Source of the DNA: Micromonospora sp. KC723
GTDB lineage: Bacteria > Actinomycetota > Actinomycetes > Mycobacteriales > Micromonosporaceae
Direction of reading: 5' to 3'
Length of the DNA: 56,518 bases
NCBI RefSeq assembly: GCF_004348595.1
Contig: NZ_SMKD01000023.1
Coordinates: 1 to 56,518 of the forward strand
Part shown: positions 33,669 through 41,272 of the stretch, one piece after another
Layout of the letters: each line of letters begins with the position of its first letter
Position numbering within the stretch: position 1 is the stretch's first letter
Position numbers and translations under genes: made by a program
Notes under the pieces: model-generated
Told to the model about the DNA's origin: nothing
Databases searched by the model: none
The model's input: only the letters and a program-made list of their open reading frames with translations

Positions 33669-34436
33669 ATGGACGTAACGCTGACTGCTGCCGAAGGGCT
33701 GGCCGTGCTGGCCGCCGGGGTTACGGCGGGCACGATCAACGCGGTGGTGGGTTCGGGCACGCTGGTGACGTTCCCGGTGTTGCTGGCCCTGGGATATCCA
33801 CCGCTTGTCGCGAACGTGTCGAACACGGTGGGGCTGGTGCCGGGATCGTTGTCCGGGGCGTATGCCTATCGCGGGGATCTGGCCGGGCACGGCCGGCTGC
33901 TGCTGCGGCTGGGCACCGCCGCGGTGCTCGGCGGAGTCGCCGGAGCCGTGCTGCTGCTGCGCCTGCCCGATGGCGCGTTTCGCGCTATCGTTCCGGCGCT
34001 GATCGTCCTGGCGCTGGTGCTGGTGGCGGTGCAGCCGTGGCTGGCCCGGGTGCTGGCCGGTCGGCACGGCGGAGACGGTCGGCGCGGCGGACCGCTGCTG
34101 CTCGTTGGTGTGTTCGGCACCGCCACGTACGGCGGTTACTTCGGAGCAGCCCAAGGGGTGCTGCTGCTGGGGCTGCTCGGGGTGCTGCTCTCCGCCGACC
34201 TGCGTTGGGTCAACGGGGTGAAGAATCTGCTCGCGGGTCTGGTGAACGGGGTGGCGGCGGTGTCGTTCCTCGCCGTCGGGACGGTCGCGTGGCAGCCGGC
34301 GTTGCTGATCGCGGCGGGGTCCGTGGTGGGTGGCCTGATCGGCGGCCGCTGGGGCCGCCGGCTGCCGCCGGCGGTGCTGCGCGCCGCGATCGTGGTTGTC
34401 GGGCTGGCTGCCCTGGTGAAGCTGCTGATGGCCTGA
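33669..34436 (+). CDS. TSUP-family (TauE/SafE) membrane permease
   Basis: This 255-residue protein has about eight transmembrane helices in two repeats, with the family motif AGTINAVVGSGTLVTFPVLL near the start and TYGGYFGAAQGVLLLGLLG in the second half. TSUP proteins move sulfite, sulfonates or related organic anions. The ATG at 33669 is chosen since the motif sits at the usual distance; the longer frame adds unlike residues. A MarR-like remnant follows at once. Without nearby sulfur genes the substrate is unclear. Confidence 0.88.
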   Translation: MDVTLTAAEGLAVLAAGVTAGTINAVVGSGTLVTFPVLLALGYPPLVANVSNTVGLVPGSLSGAYAYRGDLAGHGRLLLRLGTAAVLGGVAGAVLLLRLPDGAFRAIVPALIVLALVLVAVQPWLARVLAGRHGGDGRRGGPLLLVGVFGTATYGGYFGAAQGVLLLGLLGVLLSADLRWVNGVKNLLAGLVNGVAAVSFLAVGTVAWQPALLIAAGSVVGGLIGGRWGRRLPPAVLRAAIVVVGLAALVKLLMA

Positions 34437-34440
34437 CCGA

Positions 34441-34745
34441 CAGGTGTTTCGGCTCAACGGTCGGCTGCTGTCCGCCGGCGACGAGCTGGCCCGACCGGTT
34501 GGTCTGACGAGCGCGGGATGGCAGGTGCTCGGAGTGATCGACGGCGAGTCTCGAACCGAGGCGCAGGTCGCCCGCGCCACGGGTCTCACCCGGCGGAGCG
34601 TCCAGCAGACCTCGGACGCCCTCGGCCGGACCGACCGAGCCGCCCCAGACGCGAGGAACGACCGTGGCCCCGACGCCGCCCGCACGACTCATCACCGTTG
34701 ACGTACCAGACGCCAGCGCGGGTCTTCCGGCGTCGGGAGTGCAGG
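34441..34745 (+). pseudogene. Frameshifted MarR-family regulator remnant
   Basis: The first frame reads FRLNGRLLSAGDELARPVGL, TSAGWQVLGVI and QVARATGLTRRSVQQTSDAL, which is a MarR winged helix. After that the frame becomes meaningless (stop at 34701). A second frame then gives ARLITVDVPDAS, resembling the MarR wing and KLITVTDAGR stretch. There is no C-terminal dimerisation helix. At least one frameshift and a truncation have removed function. It follows the TSUP gene by a few bases and may once have controlled it. Confidence 0.7.
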
Positions 34746-34856
34746 TGGGGGCTCGGACGCCGGCCGGGGGCATGGGCTGGTGGGAAGGCACGGCGGTCGG
34801 CCGTCCGTACGTGCTGCCGGCGTGGACGGGGTCGTCGTTGACGTGGCTTCGCCTGC
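34746..34856. other. Remainder of a 420-base stretch without intact genes
   Basis: Between the MarR remnant and the converging small secreted-protein gene I see no gene or clear repeat. Confidence 0.4.
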
Positions 34857-35204
34857 CTACAGCGGCAGGGCGTGGGTCACCTGTAGCTGTGCGCCGTACG
34901 CGCACACGGTGGCCCCGGTGAGTGGGTTGCCGCGCACCTCCACCCAGGCGCCGGGGCGGACGACGGCCGGGTCTCCGCCGAGAAGGGCGTAGCTGCCCCA
35001 GTCGGCGCGGAGGACCTTGCAGCTCGGGCTCACCTGCTGGACGACGCCCCGGAGGGTGATTCCGGTGGCCGTCGCGGCCGACCGGTCCGAGCTGGCGGTG
35101 ACTGGGGCATTCGCGGACGCGGGCTGCCCGGGCAGGACGACGAGGAGTGCCGCGACGCCGAGGGCGGCGCCGGCCATGGTGCAGAGCAACCTACGTATCT
35201 GCAT
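34857..35204 (-). CDS. Small secreted protein of unknown function
   Basis: This 115-residue protein has a clear signal peptide (CTMAGAALGVAALLVVLPGQ, cleavage near ASANA). The mature part, about 80 residues, contains ITLRGVVQQVSPSCKVLRAD and WVEVRGNPLTG, an arrangement of strands that looks like a small OB-type beta-barrel, with two cysteines (SCKV and TVCAYG) that could form a disulfide. The ATG is at 35204. The neighbours give no functional hint. Confidence 0.65.
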   Translation of the reverse strand: MQIRRLLCTMAGAALGVAALLVVLPGQPASANAPVTASSDRSAATATGITLRGVVQQVSPSCKVLRADWGSYALLGGDPAVVRPGAWVEVRGNPLTGATVCAYGAQLQVTHALPL

Positions 35205-35446
35205 GTGTCGAAGTGTTACCCGTACGGTCGCGCCGGGTCAAGGGCTCGTCGGTGGCACATGCGTCCACTGTGGATATACGAGACGGAGGGTAGGCGTCTC
35301 CGGCGTTGAGCGCAAGCACCTGTCGCTCGAGTCACAGAACGGGTGCCGATTCGGTTACCAGGTGTCACGATGACGTCAGAGATCGAAAGGTGGCCATGCC
35401 CCGGGCTCGGAGCCCAGGCGCCGGCCACCAATGAACGGGGAGGAAC

Positions 35447-38400
35447 ATGTCCATCAGTGCAAGGCTGGCCCGTGCCCTGTTGGCGGTGGCCCTGACGGGC
35501 TCACTCGTCGTCGGGGTACCGTCCACGAGCTCGGCCGCGGTCACGGACTCGGCCGACCGCTCGCCCTCCGACAACCAGGTCACCCTCATCACCGGTGACC
35601 GGCTCACCATCGCCGAAGATGGCCAGGTCGTCGTCGAGCACAACCCCAACCGCAGCGGCGTACGGTTCACCAACTACCGCCGGGACGGGCACACCTACGT
35701 CCTCCCGTCCGACGCACTGCCCGCGTTGACCGCGGGCGACCTGGACCACGAGCTGTTCAACGTCACCGCGCTGCTCGCCTCCGGTCACGGCACCAACGGC
35801 GGTGGTCTTCCGATCATCGTGACCTACGCCCCGACCGGTGAGGCCTCCACCCGTGGCTACCTCGCCGCCGGTGGCGCCACCGTGGGCCGGGAGTTGTCCA
35901 GCGTGGACAGCATCGCCGCGCGAACCGACCACGACACCACGTCCGACCTGTGGCATGAGCTGACCACCGCCGCACCGCAGGGACGGGCGCTGCGCCCCGC
36001 CGTGGACCGGGTGTGGCTGGACCGGTTGCGAAAGACGACGCTCGACACCAGCGTCCCGCAGGTGGGCGCGCCCGCCGCCTGGGCAGCCGGCTACGACGGC
36101 ACCGGCGCGACGGTGGCGGTCCTGGACACCGGCATCGACGCCACCCATCCCGACCTGACCGGTGCCGTCGCCGCCGCGCAGAACTTCACCACCGAACCCG
36201 ACGCCCGCGACCTCAACGGACACGGCACCCACGTGGCCTCGACCATCGCGGGCACCGGCGCGGCGTCGCAGGGCGCGAACCGGGGCGTCGCGTCGGGAGC
36301 CACGCTGCTCAACGGCAAGGTCTGCGAGGCCTCCGGCTACTGCCCCGACTCGGCCATCATCGCCGGGATGGAGTGGGCGGTGGCCCAGGGCGCCGACGTC
36401 GTCAACCTCAGCGTCGGCGGCCCCGACCGGCCCGGCGTCGACCCACTGGAGCAGGCGGTGAACGAGTTGACCGCCAGCAGCGGCACGCTCTTCGTCATCG
36501 CGGCTGGCAACAGCGGCGCGGACGAGGCGATCGGCTCGCCGGGCAGCGCGGACGCGGCGCTGACCGTGGGCGCCGTCGACGGCTCGAACAACCTGGCGAA
36601 CTTCTCCAGCCGGGGGCCCCGACCGGAGGACGCGGCACTGAAACCGGACATCACCGCGCCCGGCGTCGACATCACCGCGGCCCGTAGCTCCACCGCTCCG
36701 ATCGGCACCCCGGGCGCGCCGTACGTCGACAACAGCGGCACGTCGATGGCGACACCGCACGTGGCGGGCGCTGCGGCCATCCTCGCGCAGCGCCATCCGA
36801 CCTGGTCGCCGACGCAGATCAAGGCGGCCCTGATGGGCTCGGCCGTGCGCAACCCGACGCTGGGAGCCTTCGCGCAGGGAGCCGGGCGACTCGACGTCGC
36901 CCGGAGCGTCCAGCAACCGGTGGTCGCGGACCCGCCCAGCCTGAGCCTCGGCCGGCAGCAGTGGCCGCACGGCGACGACCCGGTGCTCACCAAGACGATC
37001 ACCTATCGCAACCACGGCACCAGCCCGCTGAGCCTGAACCTCGCACTGGCCACCTCGGGGCCGGGCGGCGGCGCGGCTCCGGCCGGCATGTTCGCCCTCA
37101 GCGCCAGTTCGGTGCAGGTGCCCGCCGGTGGTCAGGCGTCGGTGCAGCTCACCACGGACACCAGGGTCACCGCCCCGGACGGGCTCTACACCGGCTACCT
37201 CACCGCCACCGGCCCGAGTGTGCTGGTCAGCACGCCGTTCGCGGTGGACCGGGCGGAGGAGTCGTACGACCTGACGCTGCAGCACCTCGACCGCGCGGGC
37301 AACCCCACCACGGCGTACTTCGGCCTGGTCCAGAGCGCCGACGGCAGCAGAGTCTGGATCGTGGGTGGCCCCGGGCCGGTCACCGTGCCGAGGGTGCCCG
37401 CCGGCACGTACCTGGTGACCAGCGCGGTGTACGGCGGCGGGCCGGCCGGACCGGAGACGACGGTGCTCGCCGCGCCACGGGTGGAGATGAACCAGGCGCG
37501 CAGCCTGGTCATGGACGCCAGACTGGCCCAGCCGGTCAGCGTCTCCGTGCCGGACCCGCAGGCCAGCGTGGTGATGACCGAGATCGGCGTGCAGATGAAC
37601 GGCAGCGGGGAGAGCGCCTACTACACCCAACGCGTCGGCTCTGGGACGACCTACATCGGGCAACTCGGCAGCCAGTACGTGTGGGGCTCCTTCTCCAAGG
37701 TCGGCTTCACGCTGGCCCGACCCGGCCCGGGCGGCGGCTCGTTCAACTCGCCCCGGGTCTACCACCTGGCGTGGTTCACCGACCAGCGCCTGCCGACCGG
37801 CTTCAACCGGACGGTGGCCAGCGCCGATCTGGCCACCGTGGAGACCCACTACGCCGGGCACATCCCAGGGACGGTGGGGACCAAGGCCGCGTACGCGCAC
37901 CCCGGCGGCACGCTGTACGGCACCCAGGTCGGCCACGTGGCGGGCGTCGGGCTGTCGTTCAGCCTGCCGTCCTCACGCACCGAGGTGTACAACACCGACG
38001 GCGGCATCCGGTGGCACTCGGCCTTCCTGGAATCGACCTACCAGTTCGGGCCGGGTATCAACTACCTCAACTCGGGCGTGAAGACGTACACCGGTGGCGT
38101 CACCTCACAGGAGACCTGGAACAGGCCCGTGTACGGTCCGGCCTTCACCTCGTCGATCTACGACGACAACTGGGTCACCCGTACCGGCAACGTCATCACC
38201 GCCAGCGTGCCGTTGTTCGGCGACGCCGACGGTCACGCGGGCCTGCCGGATCCGGCGACGTCCAGCGGGACGCTGGTGCTCAAGCGCAACGGCGTCACCA
38301 TCGGTGAGTTGGCCTATCCGGCGTACGAATGGAGACGGTTCACCGTGCCGGCCGGCAACGCCACGTACCGGCTGGAAGCGACGGTGGAGCGGACGGCGCC

Positions 38401-38803
38401 GGTGACTCTGTCGACCAAGGTGAGCGCTGCCTGGACGTTCATCTCGGACACGGTGTCCCCGACGGCGAAGCTGCGGCTGCCGTTGTGGGCGGTGAGGTTC
38501 AGCCCGAACCTCGACGCCCAGAGCACCGCGCCGGCCGGCGGCACCTTCGTCATCCCGGTCAGCGCGTCCGCGCAGCCGGCGTCGGCGACCAGCAACCTGC
38601 GCAGCCTGACCGTCGACTACTCGGTCAACGACGGCGCCACCTGGCAGAGCGCCACGGTGTCCGCGACGAACGGCGTCGGCACGGCCACCGTGACGCACCC
38701 GAACACCACCGGGTTCGTGTCACTGCGAGCCCGCGCGGAGGACTGGGCCGGCAACGTCGTCGAGCAGACCGTGACCCGGGCCTACCGGATAGCGCCTGCC
38801 TGA
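35447..38803 (+). CDS. Large secreted S8 (subtilisin-like) serine protease
   Basis: This 1118-residue secreted protease has a signal peptide (residues 1-31, RALLAVALTGSLVVGVPSTS), an N-terminal propeptide-like region to about 195, and an S8 catalytic domain at about 200-480. The triad is D227 (VAVLDTGID), H259 (NGHGTHVAS) and S433 (NSGTSMATPHVAG), with the oxyanion Asn in IAAGNSG. Residues 490-1118 are beta-rich accessory domains with no motif I can name, followed by a C-terminal Ig-like part (SLTVDYSVNDGATWQSA). The ATG at 35447 has GGGGAGG upstream. A TGACGTCA palindrome lies at 35371-35378. A terminator hairpin follows. Confidence 0.93.
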   Translation: MSISARLARALLAVALTGSLVVGVPSTSSAAVTDSADRSPSDNQVTLITGDRLTIAEDGQVVVEHNPNRSGVRFTNYRRDGHTYVLPSDALPALTAGDLDHELFNVTALLASGHGTNGGGLPIIVTYAPTGEASTRGYLAAGGATVGRELSSVDSIAARTDHDTTSDLWHELTTAAPQGRALRPAVDRVWLDRLRKTTLDTSVPQVGAPAAWAAGYDGTGATVAVLDTGIDATHPDLTGAVAAAQNFTTEPDARDLNGHGTHVASTIAGTGAASQGANRGVASGATLLNGKVCEASGYCPDSAIIAGMEWAVAQGADVVNLSVGGPDRPGVDPLEQAVNELTASSGTLFVIAAGNSGADEAIGSPGSADAALTVGAVDGSNNLANFSSRGPRPEDAALKPDITAPGVDITAARSSTAPIGTPGAPYVDNSGTSMATPHVAGAAAILAQRHPTWSPTQIKAALMGSAVRNPTLGAFAQGAGRLDVARSVQQPVVADPPSLSLGRQQWPHGDDPVLTKTITYRNHGTSPLSLNLALATSGPGGGAAPAGMFALSASSVQVPAGGQASVQLTTDTRVTAPDGLYTGYLTATGPSVLVSTPFAVDRAEESYDLTLQHLDRAGNPTTAYFGLVQSADGSRVWIVGGPGPVTVPRVPAGTYLVTSAVYGGGPAGPETTVLAAPRVEMNQARSLVMDARLAQPVSVSVPDPQASVVMTEIGVQMNGSGESAYYTQRVGSGTTYIGQLGSQYVWGSFSKVGFTLARPGPGGGSFNSPRVYHLAWFTDQRLPTGFNRTVASADLATVETHYAGHIPGTVGTKAAYAHPGGTLYGTQVGHVAGVGLSFSLPSSRTEVYNTDGGIRWHSAFLESTYQFGPGINYLNSGVKTYTGGVTSQETWNRPVYGPAFTSSIYDDNWVTRTGNVITASVPLFGDADGHAGLPDPATSSGTLVLKRNGVTIGELAYPAYEWRRFTVPAGNATYRLEATVERTAPVTLSTKVSAAWTFISDTVSPTAKLRLPLWAVRFSPNLDAQSTAPAGGTFVIPVSASAQPASATSNLRSLTVDYSVNDGATWQSATVSATNGVGTATVTHPNTTGFVSLRARAEDWAGNVVEQTVTRAYRIAPA

Positions 38804-38822
38804 CCGGAGTCCGTCCGGCTGG

Positions 38823-38864
38823 CCCACCGCCCCGCCCCGCCGCCAGCGGGTGCGGGGCGGTGGG
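38823..38864 (+). terminator. Hairpin terminator after S8 protease gene
   Basis: CCCACCGCCCCGC (38823-38835) pairs with GCGGGGCGGTGGG (38852-38864), 13 perfect pairs around a 16-base loop, 19 bases after the stop. Confidence 0.8.
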
Positions 38865-38984
38865 CTGCCGCGGCGCAGCGCCGACTCAGCGCGGTGCCGC
38901 CGCGGTGTCGGACCCCGCCCGTGCGGCGACTGGGCGTGGAAACATGGCTGCTTTCGCGGCCAGCCGTTCGGCTATGTTTGCTCG

Positions 38985-39881
38985 ATGGCGACTAGACCAG
39001 CGCGGCGTCGGCGTATCGGCGTGATGTTCGACCGGGACCGTCAGCCCGAGGAGTTGGCCGCGTTCGCACGAACCGTCGAGGAGGCCGGCGCCGACGACCT
39101 GTGGGTGGTCGAGGATCTCGGCTGGGCCGGCTCCGTCTCCAGCGCGACCATCGCGCTCGCGGTGACCGAGCGTATCCGGGTGGGCATCGGAATCGCACCC
39201 GCGCCGCTGCGTAACCCGGCGTTGCTGGCGATGGAGCTGGCGACACTCGCGCGCGTCTATCCGGAACGCTTCGTGGCCGGTGTCGGGCACGGCGGGCGCG
39301 AATGGATGGCGCAGGTCGGCGCCGCCAGCCCACATCCGCTTGCTCTCCTCGGAGAGACCATCACCGCCGTTCGGTCCCTGCTGCGCGGCGAGACCGTCAC
39401 GCTGCATGGTCGTGCCGTACACCTGGATGGCGTGCGCCTGGTCCACCCGCCGGCGGTCCCGCCCCCGGTCGTCGCCGGGGTGGTCCGCCCCCGGTCACTG
39501 GAGCTGTCCGGGCGGCTGGCCGACGGCACGATCGTCGCCGAGGGACATGGCCCGGCGCAGATCGCGTCGGTGCTGGAGCACATCGAGAAGGGCCGTGCCA
39601 CCACCCCCGCCGACCGGCCCCACGAGGTGGTCGTCTTCGCCTTCCACCATGTCGACGCCGACCCGGATCGGGTTCGCGCGGCGACCGCGGAGGCCGTCGC
39701 GGGACAGGCCGGCTGGCTCGGCATCCCGGCCGATGACGTGTTTCTGGCCGCCGGCTCGGCCGACACGGTTGCCGAGCGGGTGCGCAGCCTGTGGGATGCC
39801 GGCGGCGAGACCGTCGTGCTACGGCCGATCGGGGCCGATCCGTTGGGTCAGCTGCGCGCGTCGCTCGCCGCTCTGCGGTAG
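38985..39881 (+). CDS. Luciferase-like (LLM class) flavin/F420-dependent oxidoreductase
   Basis: This 298-residue protein is a luciferase-like TIM barrel. Typical parts are RRIGVMFDRDRQPEELAAFA, GADDLWVVEDLG, TIALAVTERIRVGIGI, LATLARVYPERFVAGVGHGG and RPRSLELSGRLADGTIVAEG. In actinomycetes such proteins often use F420 rather than FMN, which the sequence cannot settle. ATG at 38985 is preferred to upstream in-frame codons. It appears to be a single-gene unit between two hairpins. Confidence 0.87.
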   Translation: MATRPARRRRIGVMFDRDRQPEELAAFARTVEEAGADDLWVVEDLGWAGSVSSATIALAVTERIRVGIGIAPAPLRNPALLAMELATLARVYPERFVAGVGHGGREWMAQVGAASPHPLALLGETITAVRSLLRGETVTLHGRAVHLDGVRLVHPPAVPPPVVAGVVRPRSLELSGRLADGTIVAEGHGPAQIASVLEHIEKGRATTPADRPHEVVVFAFHHVDADPDRVRAATAEAVAGQAGWLGIPADDVFLAAGSADTVAERVRSLWDAGGETVVLRPIGADPLGQLRASLAALR

Positions 39882-39930
39882 GCCGCCCCGGCCCCGCGCG
39901 GCCCGCCGCCCTGCGGACCGGGTACCGCCG

Positions 39931-39964
39931 GCCACCGGACCCGTCGCGGGCCGGGTCCGGTGGC
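39931..39964 (+). terminator. Hairpin terminator after LLM oxidoreductase gene
   Basis: GCCACCGGACCC (39931-39942) pairs with GGGTCCGGTGGC (39953-39964), 12 perfect pairs around a 10-base loop. Confidence 0.75.
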
Positions 39965-40103
39965 ATTCACCCCTCCCGCTCGCGGGTCGACGACCGATGC
40001 TTGGTGCCAGCGGCAGGACCGGATGGGTGCTAGCAGGTAGGCGAAATGAGGTGCCCTGCCCATAAGGTCATCCGCATCCCGCCCTTCCTATGAGGAGTGC
40101 TCT

Positions 40104-40808
40104 GTGGCTTTCCCGCTGTCCCGTCGGTCGATGCTGGCCACCAGCGGCGCCGTGATCGCCGCCGGCGCCACCGCTGCCGCCGTCGGACCCGCCGTTGCCG
40201 CGTACGCCGATTCCGCCGCCCCCACGCCGACCCAGGCGCTTCGCCGCCTCCTGTACGGCAATGAGCTCTTCGCCAGCGGGCACGGCCGACACCCGCACCA
40301 GAGCCTGGCGGACGTGCACCGGCTGGCTGCCGGGCAGCACCCGTTCGCCAATGTCCTCGGGTGCGCGGATTCCCGGGTGCTCCCGGAGGCGGTCTTCGAC
40401 CAGGGGCTGGGCGACCTGTTCGACAACCGGGTGGCCGGGAACATCGCCGACGACCTGCTGCTGGGCAGCATCGAGTTCGGCGTCGAGGAGCTCGGCACCC
40501 CGCTGATCGTCGTTCTCGGGCACGAACGGTGCGGGGCGATCACGGCAACCGTCAACGCGATCCGCACCGGCGCACCCGTGCCCGGTCACATCGCCGCCAT
40601 CGTCGATGCCCTGCGCCCGGTGGTGGAGCCGGTGCTCAACCAGCCCGGCGACCCGGTGGAGAACGGCGTTCAGGCGAACGTCCGGGCGCAGGTGCGAGGG
40701 CTGATCGACCGCAGCCACATCATCGCCGAGCGGGTGCACGCGGGCACGCTGCAGGTCGTGGGCGCCCGGTACGACCTGGACAGCGGCCACGTCACGCTCG
40801 TGCGCTGA
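40104..40808 (+). CDS. Tat-exported beta-class carbonic anhydrase
   Basis: This 234-residue protein interconverts carbon dioxide and bicarbonate. The N-terminus is a twin-arginine signal (LSRRSMLATSGAVIAAGATA), so the folded, zinc-loaded enzyme would be exported. Zinc-site residues are present: C87, D89 and R91 in LGCADSRV, and H140 and C143 in LGHERCGAIT. The rest (LFDNRVAGNIADDLLLGSIE) is typical of the beta class. GTG at 40104 has GAGGAG at 40092-40097. A strong two-sided terminator lies 350 bases downstream. Confidence 0.92.
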   Translation: MAFPLSRRSMLATSGAVIAAGATAAAVGPAVAAYADSAAPTPTQALRRLLYGNELFASGHGRHPHQSLADVHRLAAGQHPFANVLGCADSRVLPEAVFDQGLGDLFDNRVAGNIADDLLLGSIEFGVEELGTPLIVVLGHERCGAITATVNAIRTGAPVPGHIAAIVDALRPVVEPVLNQPGDPVENGVQANVRAQVRGLIDRSHIIAERVHAGTLQVVGARYDLDSGHVTLVR

Positions 40809-41156
40809 CAACCGTCGTTCCGGCGTGAGCGGACCTACCTGCGCTGCTCCCAGTCGCCCACGCGGATCGGCTAGGGGCCGCGCACGGCACCGCCGTACCG
40901 GCTCCACCCGGCTGGCGTACGCCGCCACCTCAGCGGATCGCGACCTGGACGCGGGCTCGGCCACGGGCGTTCGCGGGCAGGCGTCAGCGGGATCTCCTGC
41001 TACCGCATACCTATCCCAGGTCGTTGCCGAGTGCCGGGCACGGCTTCACAGTGTCCTCATGAGGCCGCCGAGCGGTGACTGAGCCAGTCGGTGGCGGTCC
41101 TTCCACGTCAGCCACCAGCCGCGCCCGCGCCCGCCGGTCGATCCGGGTGATGCAAA
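40809..41156. other. Convergent intergenic region
   Basis: About 350 bases after the carbonic anhydrase gene show no gene I can support. It ends in the large hairpin at 41157-41206. Confidence 0.45.
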
Positions 41157-41206
41157 CGGAACTCCCTGTGACGGCGAGGAGAGACCTCGTGTCACAGGGA
41201 GTTCCG
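41157..41206. terminator. Bidirectional terminator between convergent genes
   Basis: CGGAACTCCCTGTGAC (41157-41172) pairs perfectly over 16 bases with GTCACAGGGAGTTCCG (41191-41206). Inside, CGAGG (41175-41179) pairs with CCTCG (41185-41189). It separates the carbonic anhydrase gene from the converging LamG glycosidase gene. Confidence 0.85.
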
Positions 41207-41272
41207 CTGTTACCCGTTGATCGGACGCCCCCTTGACGTCAACCCCGCTCGGCTAACCACGCCCCAGCGCGT

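Noticed and set aside
34444..34701. Intact 85-residue MarR-like protein
   Set aside because: The MarR winged helix is broken partway and the rest is in another frame; there is no dimerisation region.
35371..35378. TGACGTCA palindrome upstream of the S8 protease
   Set aside because: Eight-base palindromes are frequent by chance and there is no adjacent regulator. I mention it only in the protease entry.
35501..37936. Long open frame opposite the S8 protease gene
   Set aside because: The protease triad and signal peptide are on the plus strand. The reverse frame is a by-product of codon bias.
40825..41082. 85-residue open frame after the carbonic anhydrase gene
   Set aside because: No recognised motif, no ribosome site and biased composition. 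I could not support it as a gene.
41157..41206. Long inverted repeat as an insertion-sequence end
   Set aside because: It forms one compact hairpin between two convergent genes, with no transposase or target duplication, so it is a terminator.
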